Shown here: positions 8,881 through 18,034 of the stretch, piece after piece | How positions within the stretch are numbered: the stretch's first letter is position 1 | Layout: the number at the start of each line of letters is the position of its first letter | Source of the DNA: Paenibacillus lutimineralis | GTDB taxonomy: Bacteria > Bacillota > Bacilli > Paenibacillales > Paenibacillaceae | Assembly: GCF_003991425.1 (NCBI RefSeq) | Contig: NZ_CP034346.1 | Location: 3,881,501-3,945,500, forward strand | Direction of reading: 5' to 3' | Length of the DNA stretch: 64,000 bases | The notes under the pieces: generated by a model | Told to the model about the DNA's origin: nothing | What the model saw: only the letters and a program-made list of their open reading frames with translations | Database searches by the model: none | Position numbers and translations under genes: made by a program

Positions 8881-9218
8881 CTTCACACCCCCTTTTTTGT
8901 TATTATTTTCCACTTTATTCAACCTCAAAATAGGTGTACAACAGCGGATAAACTCAGTTGTAGCAACTATTTATAAGCAATTCAAGAATTCCCATATAGC
9001 AATCTACCATGTTATCAGAGACGGTTCAACTTATTTGACGCAACTTTCTTGAAAATGTTGTGCCTAGTATTTTTTTCTAGTATTATAAAAGCAAATATGT
9101 ATGATTGTCTTACAAGCGTCACAAAACATTAATTGAAAAATAATGAAATATTAATGTATTTTTAAGCATTCTAACCTACAATATGTAATATGAAACCACT
9201 GTATAGAGGTGATCTGGT
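8881..9218. other. Gene-free stretch
   Basis: An AT-rich 338-base gap between divergent genes that must hold both promoters. No convincing hairpin, repeat or small ORF with a ribosome site is seen. Confidence 0.5.
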
Positions 9219-9458
9219 ATGAGAATCTTAATAAACTTTCAAAATGTTCAAGTTCCTGTATATTTTAATGCTGAGACGAAACAACCCATTCAACGTACAT
9301 TAAAATTGCTGACAAGCGCTCTCGATAACAAATTGCGAAATGGCAAGAACGCCTTGAAGAAATGCTTGAACTCATTGATTAGTATCGAAATTGAAGGATC
9401 CGAAGCGATTCTGCATAGTAAGAGCGAATTTGACACTGTGGCACTATCGCTCTATTAA
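9219..9458 (+). CDS. Hypothetical protein, 79 residues
   Basis: A small basic protein starting MRILINFQNVQVPVYFN with an amphipathic centre. AGAGGTGAT lies before the ATG, and a strong terminator follows at 9487, so it looks like a real monocistronic gene. Family not recognised. Confidence 0.65.
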   Translation: MRILINFQNVQVPVYFNAETKQPIQRTLKLLTSALDNKLRNGKNALKKCLNSLISIEIEGSEAILHSKSEFDTVALSLY

Positions 9459-9486
9459 TAACAACATTACTTTACTAGACATAGAA

Positions 9487-9522
9487 AGACCCGTAAGCAG
9501 TTATTCGCTTACGGGTCTTTCG
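9487..9522. terminator. Bidirectional terminator
   Basis: Perfect 12-bp stem AGACCCGTAAGC / GCTTACGGGTCT, loop of 8, T-rich on the plus side; lies between convergent genes. Confidence 0.85.
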
Positions 9523-9543
9523 TTGTTAAGGCATGATTAGAGA

Positions 9544-10221
9544 TTAGCTGCGAATCAATGAGATCAGCTCGTTCAATTCATAAATCTCATGCCAAGGCTT
9601 TCCCCCTTGCAGATCCGCATTCCAACCATGTGCACGGCGAAGCCACACGCCTCTGATGCCTATGTTTGCTGCTCCCCATATATCATTTCGCGGATGGTCG
9701 CCCACGATAATCGTCTCCTCTGCCGCTGTTCCCAATCGTTCCAGCGCAGTCCTATAAATTCTTGGGTCCGGTTTCTTTATGTCGATATCCCCCGACACAA
9801 TAATCGTGTCAAAGAATGGTCTCAAACCAAGCTGATCAATCTTTCCATGCTGAACCTCGCTTCTGCCATTGGTGATAATGCCAAGTCTGAGGTCAAGCGC
9901 TCTGCATTGTTCCAGTGTCCAGACAGCATGATTCATTGCTCTGGCATGAGTCATATAGTTTAATTCATAGTATCTCGTTAATTCGTCCAGATCTGGCCGT
10001 TCCACCCAAGGAAGTCTTTCGATCAACTCCCGGAAGTATCCTTGTTTCTCGCGATATCCATCTGCGTCGCTCTCGATCATATAAGCAATCAGACGTTCCC
10101 GCTCCTCTGCACTCACCTCAATCAGGCACTCCTCGATGAGCTGCAAGGCGAATTGCTGGAATGTCCAATCTCTATCCATTAACGTATTGTCCAAATCAAA
10201 CAGTATAGCTTTGATACTCAT
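9544..10221 (-). CDS. HAD superfamily hydrolase
   Basis: A haloacid-dehalogenase-type phosphatase of 225 residues. Motif I is FDLDNTLMD at residues 8-16, motif II ITNG near 115, motif III KKPDPRIY near 150, and motif IV VGDHPRNDIWGA near 172. A helical cap lies between motifs I and II. This resembles YjjG/YfnB-type phosphatases; the substrate is unknown. Confidence 0.9.
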   Translation of the reverse strand: MSIKAILFDLDNTLMDRDWTFQQFALQLIEECLIEVSAEERERLIAYMIESDADGYREKQGYFRELIERLPWVERPDLDELTRYYELNYMTHARAMNHAVWTLEQCRALDLRLGIITNGRSEVQHGKIDQLGLRPFFDTIIVSGDIDIKKPDPRIYRTALERLGTAAEETIIVGDHPRNDIWGAANIGIRGVWLRRAHGWNADLQGGKPWHEIYELNELISLIRS

Positions 10222-10385
10222 GTCTTCCCCCTATGATGTCTCTTGCATATTTATTTTAATATCTTTACTTGTACTCCTTACTTTATTCTAATAAACGTGT
10301 CAACCCTGGGCATCCCTATCATACTTTACTTCCAGCTTCAATTTTAACATCGGTAATTCTTTAAATAGGTTAATGTTCAATGAAA

Positions 10386-10418
10386 AAAGCGCAAGCCCAA
10401 CACGCAGGCTTACGCTTT
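10386..10418 (-). terminator. Terminator
   Basis: Stem AAAGCGCAAGCC / GGCTTACGCTTT (one mismatch), just beyond the stop of the minus-strand gene at 10439. Confidence 0.75.
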
Positions 10419-10438
10419 ATTTTAAATATCCAATTGTA

Positions 10439-10915
10439 TTACATGATCTCTTTACGCCTGTGGGTCAGCAGCATCTCCTGGTCAGTGATGTACAGCGGAA
10501 AAGGCGGTAATTCCTTCAAATAATGCTGATCTCTTAGCAGTCGGACATCGACCTGATTATACTGCGAATTGCCCAGAACAGGGATTTTCCCCCGTTCCTC
10601 TATATAATCGTCTACAGCAACCTGAACGATATCCAAGTAATATGGAATTTCCCGATCTGCTTCTTCAAATATTTCGTACGTCTCCCTCGATAGATAGAAC
10701 TTCTGATCGCTTACTCCGCCCAAATATCTCGACAAACGCGATAATTCAAGGCTGCCATCAGACAGCAGCAGTGATTTCCGCGAAATACCCTTAGGCATAT
10801 CAGTTTCGAATTGCAACACGGCCTTTTTGACCTGCTCCAGCGTCACATGGATTGCAGGCTTAGGTTCGGCAAGGGGGGGCTTGCGGCTATTTTTTCTTCT
10901 CCAAAATAGAGGCAT
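10439..10915 (-). CDS. Hypothetical protein (possibly DUF3939-like)
   Basis: A 158-residue soluble protein with a basic N-terminus (LFWRRKNSRKPPLAE) and a mixed alpha/beta body (LEQVKKAVLQFETDMPKGI, then FPLYITDQEML near the end). It recalls Bacillus proteins labelled DUF3939, but I cannot confirm this. Function unknown. Preceded by AGGGAGGAAAGAG. Confidence 0.65.
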   Translation of the reverse strand: MPLFWRRKNSRKPPLAEPKPAIHVTLEQVKKAVLQFETDMPKGISRKSLLLSDGSLELSRLSRYLGGVSDQKFYLSRETYEIFEEADREIPYYLDIVQVAVDDYIEERGKIPVLGNSQYNQVDVRLLRDQHYLKELPPFPLYITDQEMLLTHRRKEIM

Positions 10916-11162
10916 AACTCTTTCCTCCCTTTACGCTTTATAATAGAAATGCGAATAACGGAAAGCGTTTACACTTCTAGTGTATCCTTAATTTTATATT
11001 TTGAGCGCATTATATGGTAATTGTCACTATATTGTCAATATTTTTCTTGAAAATGTATTCATTTTTGTACATCTGGATATTAAAGAACTTTTGCTGTAGG
11101 ATGGATATGGCTTATTCTTTTGGTGAATTGCCAACTATTTTTATCGTTCTAGGAGGTATCTC

Positions 11163-12149
11163 ATGCAGGATGTTATCATTATCGGAGCTGGCCCATGCGG
11201 ACTATCCGCTGCGATCGAATGTCAGCGCCGCGGATTACATACGCTAGTTCTGGAGAAGCATTGCCTTGTCCATTCGATTTTCTCTTATCCAACGCACATG
11301 CAGTTCTTCAGTACAGCTGAGCTGCTGGAGATTGGCGATATGCCTTTCTCGACCCCGAATGAGAAGCCATTCCGGCATGAAGCCCTGGCTTACTATCGCA
11401 AAGTCAGCGAGCAGTATGAAGTCCCTATAGCTTCTTATGAAGAAGCAACTAAAATCGAGCGGCTGCCGGATGGTACTTTTAAAGTGCATTCGATTACCCG
11501 CGGCGGTGAGGTCTGGGAATATGAGACACGTTATGTCATTATCGCTACCGGATATTTCGATCATCCTAATATGCTTGGCATTCCTGGGGAAGATACAGAT
11601 AAAGTATCCCATTATTTTCAAGAAGCCCATCCGTATACGGGGATGAAGGTTGCTATTATCGGAGGCAGCAACTCTGCAGTAGATGCAGCTATGGAGCTGT
11701 CCCGAGTCGGAGCAGAGATCACAATGGTTTACCGTGGAGATGAGCTCTCCTCATCCATTAAGCCTTGGGTTAAGCCACTGTTTGAGGGTCTCGTTAACAA
11801 AGGGAGAATTAATCTGATGTTATCCTCTCGAGTCATTGAGATTAAGACTGCGGAGATTGTTGTGGAGCTAAGCGATCATAACCATGTCCACCTTCCGAAT
11901 GATTTTGTGCTTGCCCTGACAGGCTTCCGCCCTGACCGCAAGCTGCTTCATGAGGCCGGCGTGGAGTTAACCGATGAGATGGAAAAACCGAAGTTTGATA
12001 CGGAGACGATGGAGTCGAATGTCCCGGGGATCTATGTTGCAGGTGTTATTGCTTCAGGACGAAATGCCAATGAGGTATTTATCGAGACAGGACGCGGGCA
12101 TGGGCGGGTTATCGCCGAGCATATTCTGTCCTCTCTTGGGCGAGAATAG
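11163..12149 (+). CDS. ypdA: YpdA family putative bacillithiol disulfide reductase
   Basis: An FAD/NAD(P)-dependent oxidoreductase of 328 residues, the YpdA length. The FAD site GAGPCGLSAAIE is at the N-terminus and the NADPH site GGSNSAVDAAMEL near 170. The YpdA stretch FSYPTHMQFFSTAELLEIG follows the first Rossmann fold, and there is no thioredoxin-reductase CxxC. YpdA is thought to reduce bacillithiol disulfide using NADPH. AGGAGG lies before the ATG. A bacillithiol-using FosB is encoded at 37.4 kb. Confidence 0.88.
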   Translation: MQDVIIIGAGPCGLSAAIECQRRGLHTLVLEKHCLVHSIFSYPTHMQFFSTAELLEIGDMPFSTPNEKPFRHEALAYYRKVSEQYEVPIASYEEATKIERLPDGTFKVHSITRGGEVWEYETRYVIIATGYFDHPNMLGIPGEDTDKVSHYFQEAHPYTGMKVAIIGGSNSAVDAAMELSRVGAEITMVYRGDELSSSIKPWVKPLFEGLVNKGRINLMLSSRVIEIKTAEIVVELSDHNHVHLPNDFVLALTGFRPDRKLLHEAGVELTDEMEKPKFDTETMESNVPGIYVAGVIASGRNANEVFIETGRGHGRVIAEHILSSLGRE

Positions 12150-12157
12150 CCTCATTC

Positions 12158-12322
12158 CACTTTTGATCACGAAGTAAGTCATGAAGCTACTCGACATCGA
12201 ATCTTGAATTCAGCCGGGCCCTCCGGTGCTCACGTACCAACTACGTACGCTCCGCTCCTCACGCCCTAGCTTCATACAACCTTCTCGGTGCTGAAAAGCG
12301 GAACGGTCCACTTTTGATCATG
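12158..12322 (+). repeat. MITE-like dispersed repeat, copy C
   Basis: Contains the ATGAAGCTA...TAGCTTCAT arms, the GACATCGAATCTTGAATTCA segment and the GGTGCTCACGTAC core. The usual terminal GTTCAAAAAGTC arms are replaced: the segment starts and ends with CCACTTTTGATCA. Lies between ypdA and the DUF441 gene. Confidence 0.8.
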
Positions 12323-12345
12323 TATTTTATTAAGGAGAGCTTGCT

Positions 12346-12798
12346 ATGAATCAGATTGATATGACTTCATTGCTACTACTATTGATGGCAGCACTCGGAA
12401 TTTTCAGTAACAATATGCCGATTACCGTCGCCATGATTGTACTTCTTCTACTTCGGGTGCTGCATATGCAGTTCATGTTCCCTTGGCTGGAGAAGTACGG
12501 GCTTACGATCGGGATTATCGTATTGACGATCGGTGTAATGACTCCGGTCGCCAGCGGCAAACTCTCGCTGCAGACGCTCTGGTCATCCTTCTTCAACTGG
12601 AAGTCAATACTTGCGATCGGCGTTGGAATGCTCGTGGCCTGGTTAGGCGGGCGCGGAGCCGCCCTGATGGGGAATCAGCCGACGATTGTTGCTGGACTAC
12701 TGATCGGCACCGTCCTCGGTGTCGCCTTCTTCCGCGGCGTCCCCGTCGGCCCCCTTATCGCGGCCGGTATTCTCTCACTTCTGATCGGCAAAATGTAA
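12346..12798 (+). CDS. DUF441 family membrane protein
   Basis: A 150-residue integral membrane protein with four to five hydrophobic segments, including [20 protein letters not shown], a DUF441 hallmark, and a glycine-rich [20 protein letters not shown] region. Function unknown. AAGGAG lies before the ATG. It ends at a strong bidirectional terminator. Confidence 0.85.
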   Translation: MNQIDMTSLLLLLMAALGIFSNNMPITVAMIVLLLLRVLHMQFMFPWLEKYGLTIGIIVLTIGVMTPVASGKLSLQTLWSSFFNWKSILAIGVGMLVAWLGGRGAALMGNQPTIVAGLLIGTVLGVAFFRGVPVGPLIAAGILSLLIGKM

Positions 12799-12806
12799 AT
12801 CAGCAA

Positions 12807-12840
12807 AACAGGCCTCTGCATATCGGTGCAGAGGCCTGTT
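12807..12840. terminator. Bidirectional terminator
   Basis: Perfect 14-bp stem AACAGGCCTCTGCA / TGCAGAGGCCTGTT with a 6-base loop, between convergent genes. Confidence 0.85.
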
Positions 12841-12843
12841 CTA

Positions 12844-13512
12844 TTATTCTTCCCCTGACCATTCCCGGTAGAAACGCTCTACATATTGTTCCATGTAGGA
12901 ATGTCTCTCTGCCGCGATTTGTTTCGCGGATTCGGTATTAATCAGGCTATTCAATTTAAGTAGCTTCTCATGGAAATGGTTGATTCCCGTGCTTTTCTCT
13001 TGCCTATACTGCTCCGTGGTCATCTCGGTTCGCGGCGAAATTTGCGGATCATGAATGGGATTCCCCTTCACCCCTGCATACAGGAAGGCTCTCGCAATAG
13101 CAATCGCCCCAATAGCATCGATCCGGTCGGCATCCTGTACAACTTGCCCTTCCAAAGTACGCATCGGCGGGTTCTTGCCGGCATTGTAGGATAGATTCGA
13201 TATAATCTCTATAATATGCTCCTGGTCGGCGCCCTTAAAGTCATGCTGTGCGAGCCAGTCTCTGACCTTATCTAGTCCAGCCTGCTTCGAGACATTGAGC
13301 TTCTCGTCCGCCACATCGTGGAGTAATGCTGCAACCGTGCAGATGAATTCATCCGCTTTCTCGGCCCGGGCCAGCCGCTTGGCCATTTGAACAACCCTCT
13401 GTATATGCCACCAATCATGCCCGGTCTGGTCATGCTCCAATTCCGCGCGGGCAAATTGCTCGGCCTCCCGGATCAATTGTTCCTGAAGTTCGGTCAATAC
13501 TTTAATTTCCAT
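12844..13512 (-). CDS. HD domain phosphohydrolase (YedJ-like)
   Basis: A 222-residue metal-dependent HD phosphohydrolase. H...HD...D residues are visible: HDQTGHDWWHIQRVVQMAKR near residue 30, AALLHDVADEK near 65, and VQDADRIDAIGAIAIARAF near 125. The substrate in the YedJ subfamily is not settled; nucleotides are suspected. It lies 49 bases after the ABC exporter gene on the same strand and may be cotranscribed with it. Confidence 0.88.
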   Translation of the reverse strand: MEIKVLTELQEQLIREAEQFARAELEHDQTGHDWWHIQRVVQMAKRLARAEKADEFICTVAALLHDVADEKLNVSKQAGLDKVRDWLAQHDFKGADQEHIIEIISNLSYNAGKNPPMRTLEGQVVQDADRIDAIGAIAIARAFLYAGVKGNPIHDPQISPRTEMTTEQYRQEKSTGINHFHEKLLKLNSLINTESAKQIAAERHSYMEQYVERFYREWSGEE

Positions 13513-13560
13513 ATATTCAAGCCCCTCTCACTGTGAAGAATCGCCTTGCTATAAGTTCAA

Positions 13561-15327
13561 TTAAGCGTTCAAATTCTGTATATTATACAGTTGCGAGTAG
13601 ACGCCATCTTTTTGCATCAACTCTTCATGGGTTCCCCGTTCAGCAACTGTACCGTTCTTCATAACGATAATCTGATCCGCATGGGTAATCGTCGACAAGC
13701 GATGGGCCACGATCAGGGTTGTTCTACTCTTGGACAATTGCTGCAACGCTTGCTGAATTAAATGCTCGGACTCCAGGTCGAGCGCCGAAGTCGCTTCATC
13801 CAGAATAAGGATCGACGGGTCTTTCAAGAACACGCGGGCGATGGCAATCCGTTGCTTCTGGCCGCCCGACAGCTTCACGCCTCGTTCCCCGACTTCAGTA
13901 TCGTAGCCCTGAGTCAGGTTCATAATGAAATCATGGGCGTTAGCCGCCTTCGCCGCCGAAATGACAGCCTCCTCATCTGCCTCCGGGTTCCCAAGCATAA
14001 TATTATCTCGGACTGTACCACTGAACAGGAAATTATCCTGCAGTACCATGCCGACCTTGCTTCGTAGGCTCTCCATCGTCCACTGGCGAACATCTTTGCC
14101 GCCGACGATTACAGAGCCCTTCTGAATATCATAGAAACGCGGAATCAAGCCAACTAATGAAGATTTACCGCCGCCGCTCATCCCAACGAAAGCAACCGTT
14201 TGTCCTGGATTCACCTGCAGCGAAATATTTTTCAGCACCCAACTGCCTTGCTCTTGATATTTGAACCATACATTCCGAAAAGCGACTGAATGGCTACCCG
14301 CCGGTAATTGCATAGCATGCTGATCATCGGTCATATCATAAGGCTCGTCCAGTAATTCCAACACACGCTCCCAGGATGCCGAAGCCTGAGTCAGAATGGT
14401 CGAGGAGTTGATCAGCCGCTTCAGAGGCGCATACAGACGATCCAGATAACCGAAGAAAGCGACAAAGGTTCCCAGCGTCAAATGACCTTGGATAACCTGA
14501 TATCCCCCATAACCAATAACGAGCAGCGGAGCGACATCCGTCAACGTATTAATCACAGCGAATGTCCAAGCATTCCAACGGCTATGAGCCATTGCCTTGT
14601 TCAGATATTTGCCGTTGATCGCCTCGAATTGCTTACGATCATGCTTCTCCAGCGCAAAGCTGCGAATGACCGAGATCCCTTGAATTCGCTCATGAAGATA
14701 GGCCTGAATTCCAGCCAGAGCGGCGGAACGGTCTTTGGTCAATTTCTTGAGACGTTTATAGAGAACTTTAACGGCGATCGCATAGAGTGGAAAGATGGAG
14801 ATGGAGACCAGGGTCAACAATGGATTCAAATAGAACATAAAGCCAAGCACGAACACCAGCGTGAATGTATCCAGCCAGACATTCATCATCCCGACCTCGA
14901 CTATATTCTTCGTCTGCTCTGCGTCGTTAATGAAGCGAGAGATAATCTCTCCCACCTTCGTATTCTGATAGTATTTAAGCGACAAACGCTGCAAATGACC
15001 GTACAGCTTATTGCGCAGGTCAAATAGTATTTTTGCCGTGATGAATTGCGCGAAATATTGCCGGGCATATTCCACCGGGCCGCGGACAATGACGAACAGC
15101 ACGAAGGTAATCCCCAGCACAATCATCAGCTGCGACACTTTATGCTCGATATCCATAGCTCCGTTCATCAAAATGTCGTCTACTACGTATTTTTGCACCA
15201 AAGGCAGCAGTGATGGAATCCCGAATTTCAGTATCCCGATGATCAACGTTAATATAATCCACTTTGTATACGGCTTTACAAACTTAAAATAGGCCTTCCA
15301 ATACTTCAAATTGTGCACATCCCTCAT
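13561..15327 (-). CDS. ABC exporter, fused membrane and ATPase domains
   Basis: A 588-residue half-transporter that should act as a homodimer. Six membrane segments fill residues 20-320. The nucleotide-binding domain has Walker A GMSGGGKSS near 385, signature LSGGQKQRI near 485, Walker B ILILDEATSALD near 510, and an H-loop VAHRLST. The catalytic glutamate is intact, unlike the bmrC-like subunit at 18035. Closest type known to me is YwjA-like lipid or drug exporters; substrate unknown. Confidence 0.9.
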   Translation of the reverse strand: MRDVHNLKYWKAYFKFVKPYTKWIILTLIIGILKFGIPSLLPLVQKYVVDDILMNGAMDIEHKVSQLMIVLGITFVLFVIVRGPVEYARQYFAQFITAKILFDLRNKLYGHLQRLSLKYYQNTKVGEIISRFINDAEQTKNIVEVGMMNVWLDTFTLVFVLGFMFYLNPLLTLVSISIFPLYAIAVKVLYKRLKKLTKDRSAALAGIQAYLHERIQGISVIRSFALEKHDRKQFEAINGKYLNKAMAHSRWNAWTFAVINTLTDVAPLLVIGYGGYQVIQGHLTLGTFVAFFGYLDRLYAPLKRLINSSTILTQASASWERVLELLDEPYDMTDDQHAMQLPAGSHSVAFRNVWFKYQEQGSWVLKNISLQVNPGQTVAFVGMSGGGKSSLVGLIPRFYDIQKGSVIVGGKDVRQWTMESLRSKVGMVLQDNFLFSGTVRDNIMLGNPEADEEAVISAAKAANAHDFIMNLTQGYDTEVGERGVKLSGGQKQRIAIARVFLKDPSILILDEATSALDLESEHLIQQALQQLSKSRTTLIVAHRLSTITHADQIIVMKNGTVAERGTHEELMQKDGVYSQLYNIQNLNA

Positions 15328-15419
15328 GTCGTTCTTTCTAGTATTAAATCTATAACTCTATCAGGCTTTTTACCACGTGACTGGCTATCTGAGTTGGAGC
15401 CAAAAAGAGCTGCCCATAA

Positions 15420-15446
15420 ATTCTAACGAAACTGAGAACCGCTATT
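15420..15446 (+). repeat. 26-bp REP-like repeat, copy 5
   Basis: TTCTAACGAAACTGAGAACC followed by GCTATT; a diverged single copy upstream of the ABC exporter. Confidence 0.6.
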
Positions 15447-15470
15447 GGGACGCCCTTCTCCATTATTGCT

Positions 15471-16412
15471 TCACGATAGCTTTGCGGCCAGGCTCTCCGC
15501 ATATTCATCTATCCGCTCTTTGATAATTTGTGTACTCAAACCGGTGAAGCCAAGGTCAATCCAGCCCTGATACACCTCTGGCGGCCAGCACAGGAAGTCG
15601 GTCAGACTCAGCATATCCCAATAGCAATCTGTGACCTCCTCCGTACTCCCTGGGCTGTTTAAATACGCCTCGAGAAAAGCATCCGCGGTCTCGACCCCGT
15701 GCAGCTGCACGAGGTTTACACGGCAATGCCCCGTGTCGATGCCCGCAGGGCCGTAGCAAGAATTGACCCAATCCACAATTCCGCTCACTTTTCCGTTCTT
15801 CCATAGGATATTGGTCGGATGATAATCACGATGGATGAAGCGCGGTGTATATATAGGGGTATCCCCTTGAACCCGCTTTATGATTTTCCCCCAGGCTTCT
15901 GGAGAACCGGTCCAATCTGGAATCTGTAGCGCAGTGATATTATTGTACGTGAAGTAGTTCCATCTCATTGGAGCTGTATCTGCTTGATGCAGCCCAGCCA
16001 AAGACCCCGCTAGTCCCTCTATCCAACCTGGTAACTCCTGAGGCTGCAGAATCACCTCACCTTCCAGCCGTGTCATCAGTACAGAAGGGAAGCCGCAGGA
16101 TTGACCTGCGAAATCACCAGCAATCCACTGCGGTGAAGGAACATCTGCTCCATAAGCCCGGATTAAGGCCTCGGCCTCATGCTCTGCAAGATCTGGCTCG
16201 TGTGCCAGCCATTCACGATCTGTGAATTGTCGAAGCACGTATTCGAACGTCTCCCCTTGCCTCTTCCCCTGTATTCCATACACTGCCGATGAGATACCAC
16301 CCTTCAAGGCGTTGACCTGCTCGATCACAGAACCTGTTCCCGCCTGCTGCAGCAGCCATTGCATTGTGGCCTCTGACAGCGGAAGAGTAGAGTTATTACT
16401 TGTTGAACTCAC
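15471..16412 (-). CDS. Phosphotransferase (aminoglycoside phosphotransferase family)
   Basis: A kinase-like protein of 313 residues. The catalytic loop FIHRDYHPTNILWKNG and the metal site IVDWVNSCYGPAGID are intact near residues 205-235. The family includes antibiotic kinases and small-metabolite kinases; the substrate cannot be told from sequence. I choose the GTG at 16412, five bases after GGGGAGG; the in-frame ATG upstream at 16517 has no ribosome site. Confidence 0.85.
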   Translation of the reverse strand: MSSTSNNSTLPLSEATMQWLLQQAGTGSVIEQVNALKGGISSAVYGIQGKRQGETFEYVLRQFTDREWLAHEPDLAEHEAEALIRAYGADVPSPQWIAGDFAGQSCGFPSVLMTRLEGEVILQPQELPGWIEGLAGSLAGLHQADTAPMRWNYFTYNNITALQIPDWTGSPEAWGKIIKRVQGDTPIYTPRFIHRDYHPTNILWKNGKVSGIVDWVNSCYGPAGIDTGHCRVNLVQLHGVETADAFLEAYLNSPGSTEEVTDCYWDMLSLTDFLCWPPEVYQGWIDLGFTGLSTQIIKERIDEYAESLAAKLS

Positions 16413-16601
16413 TACATCCTCCCCTTTGTTTCCGAGTTTTTTATGTGAAGACTGTATTTGCCCAGACAATAGTGATATACTCCTAATTATTATCAAGTTA
16501 TTGTCTTCGCGCCCCAATTATTGAGGCGATGCAGAGAAGCAGGCATATGAACAACCCCTTTACTGCTTATGGAGACAAGTTGCCGCATTAGGAGGAGAAT
16601 C

Positions 16602-17120
16602 ATGTCACGTAGATTTGTCATTGAAGCCGTGATGGTGGCGATTTACGGTGAATTGTTAATACCGTCTGCACCTGTGGAGTATATCGTTCCTTACAGTACC
16701 GTCATGGAACTGTATGAATTCCAGAACAGTCAGGAACCATTAATGCATGATCCTGCTGATGATCTCCATGTCAAACATAAAATCAATGAGCTTATCACTT
16801 ATCTCGAAGAACCGCTCAATCGCAAAAAAATAGAACGCGCCCTAAGTGTTCCCTGGTCCAAAAGTCCGTCCATCCTATTCGATGACAATATTGTATGGAC
16901 CATCGTCAACGCGGTCGATAACGAACGATTCGGCGACTTTCTCGATCCGATAGAGACTGAGATTATTCTTACCGCCGAACGGGAACGGGCCCCGATTCTA
17001 TCTGACCAGCTTGAGCTCATTCGCCGCATTATTGAAGCGGAGATCCCTGTACAAGTGTTCGATATTGGAGATTTTGATTTTGCCATGGAAGACAATATAT
17101 TCTATAACAAGCTTCGGTAA
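16602..17120 (+). CDS. Hypothetical protein, 172 residues
   Basis: A soluble acidic protein beginning MSRRFVIEAVMVAIYGELL. It has the look of a conserved Paenibacillus protein; some relatives carry the label ADP-heptose synthase, which nothing in this sequence supports. The start at 16602 follows AGGAGGAG. Ends before a strong terminator. Confidence 0.7.
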   Translation: MSRRFVIEAVMVAIYGELLIPSAPVEYIVPYSTVMELYEFQNSQEPLMHDPADDLHVKHKINELITYLEEPLNRKKIERALSVPWSKSPSILFDDNIVWTIVNAVDNERFGDFLDPIETEIILTAERERAPILSDQLELIRRIIEAEIPVQVFDIGDFDFAMEDNIFYNKLR

Positions 17121-17142
17121 GCATAACGATAAGTACAATCTA

Positions 17143-17169
17143 ACAAGGCCCGCCTATAGCGGGCCTTGT
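17143..17169. terminator. Bidirectional terminator
   Basis: Perfect 11-bp stem ACAAGGCCCGC / GCGGGCCTTGT with a 5-base loop between convergent genes. Confidence 0.85.
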
Positions 17170-17228
17170 ATGTATTTTCGCATCCGTATTCCCAATCAGT
17201 GAGAGTTATTTGTGCGTGTTCCAACCTC

Positions 17229-17528
17229 TTATTTAGAATCAGCAGCCTCATATTCGTACTCAATGTCGCCGGCGTTCGCATTATAAGTTACATTGAAATG
17301 ATATCCTTCCAAATACCATAAATCCCGCTCTTCCATATAGAACTTGATCCCCCCAGCTTCAGTCAGGAATCCAGGAACTGTCGGAACATTGACTTCAATT
17401 CCTAGTGAGAAGCCGGGATGCACCCCTCCGCCGGAACTATAACGAGGAAAAAATCGAATAGCTTGTCCTTCTTGTAAGTCCAGTTCCTGTTTAAACCACT
17501 CAGCAGCTTCATTTGTAATATTTAGCAT
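17229..17528 (-). CDS. HesB/YneR-like family protein
   Basis: A 99-residue HesB-like fold protein (LNITNEAAEWFKQELDLQEG at the start, SLGIEVNVPTVPGF in the middle). It lacks the three cysteines of A-type Fe-S carriers, as YneR-type members do, so cluster transfer is unlikely. The start at 17528 follows GGAGG; the ATG at 17603 would add unrelated residues. Confidence 0.82.
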   Translation of the reverse strand: MLNITNEAAEWFKQELDLQEGQAIRFFPRYSSGGGVHPGFSLGIEVNVPTVPGFLTEAGGIKFYMEERDLWYLEGYHFNVTYNANAGDIEYEYEAADSK

Positions 17529-17631
17529 AGCTTTTTTCCCTCCTATCAAGTTTATTGTAGATGAATCTGTCCATAAAGCCAAATGAAGATTTGATAAACC
17601 CACCCCTAGCTCAAGTCGTAAAAAATTTGAA

Positions 17632-17660
17632 TTGACATCTTTGTAAAACCAGTGATAAAA
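17632..17660 (+). promoter_or_regulatory. Promoter of the bmrCD-like leader
   Basis: TTGACA at 17632-17637, then about 17 bases, then an ATAAAA-type -10 region at 17655-17660. It would start transcription roughly 45 bases before the leader peptide. Confidence 0.6.
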
Positions 17661-17712
17661 TCGTCAGAGTAATCGATTGAAATTATTACCAAACCAGAAA
17701 GGGTGAATCTCG

Positions 17713-17802
17713 GTGACTATCTTTAATACTTATCCTGTATTGTTCCATACAGGACAACATCAATTGAATACCGAAGCAGCCCTGCAGGTTCGAATAGATT
17801 AA
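17713..17802 (+). CDS. Leader peptide of the bmrCD-like operon
   Basis: A 29-codon ORF starting with GTG after AAAGGGTG. It reads VTIFNTYPVLFHTGQHQLNT and ends ALQVRID. A 7-bp stem TCCTGTA/TACAGGA (17733-17739 with 17748-17754) lies inside it. In Bacillus subtilis the bmrCD genes are preceded by a leader ORF (bmrB), and slow ribosomes there relieve attenuation. The same layout here supports a regulatory peptide; its amino acid sequence is probably not the product that matters. Confidence 0.7.
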   Translation: MTIFNTYPVLFHTGQHQLNTEAALQVRID

Positions 17803-17847
17803 CTGGCCCCCATTGTCTCATTGTCAATGGATATAATCGAATTCGGT

Positions 17848-17936
17848 CATACCGTATGCTGCTTCATCTATAAGCAGCGTTAGCGGTATATGCGGAGATC
17901 CTTACGGCATATCGTCTACTGACGGTATGCCTTTTT
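17848..17936 (+). promoter_or_regulatory. Transcription attenuator upstream of bmrCD-like genes
   Basis: Three elements are visible. Hairpin 1: ATACCG/CGGTAT (17849-17854, 17884-17889) enclosing GCTGCTT/AAGCAGC (17858-17864, 17872-17878). Terminator: an 11-bp stem with one G-U pair (17906-17916 with 17921-17931), a 4-base loop and TTTTT (17932-17936). Alternative pairing: CATACCG (17848-17854) is exactly complementary to CGGTATG (17923-17929), the terminator's 3' arm, so pairing them would destroy the terminator. Confidence 0.75.
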
Positions 17937-18034
17937 GTATGGTTTCCTCAGCTGCAGACGCTAAATGATGCAAACTAAAAAGGCTGTCTTGATCACGAAC
18001 TATGAGATTTCGAACGTAAGGAGGAAACCTGAAC

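Noticed and set aside
14482..15027. 181-codon plus-strand ORF inside the ABC exporter
   Set aside because: Antisense to a well-supported gene, no ribosome site, no domain-like pattern.
17700..17940. T-box or metabolite riboswitch in the bmrC leader
   Set aside because: The conserved T-box sequence and specifier-loop layout are absent, and the leader contains a translated ORF, which fits ribosome-mediated attenuation better.
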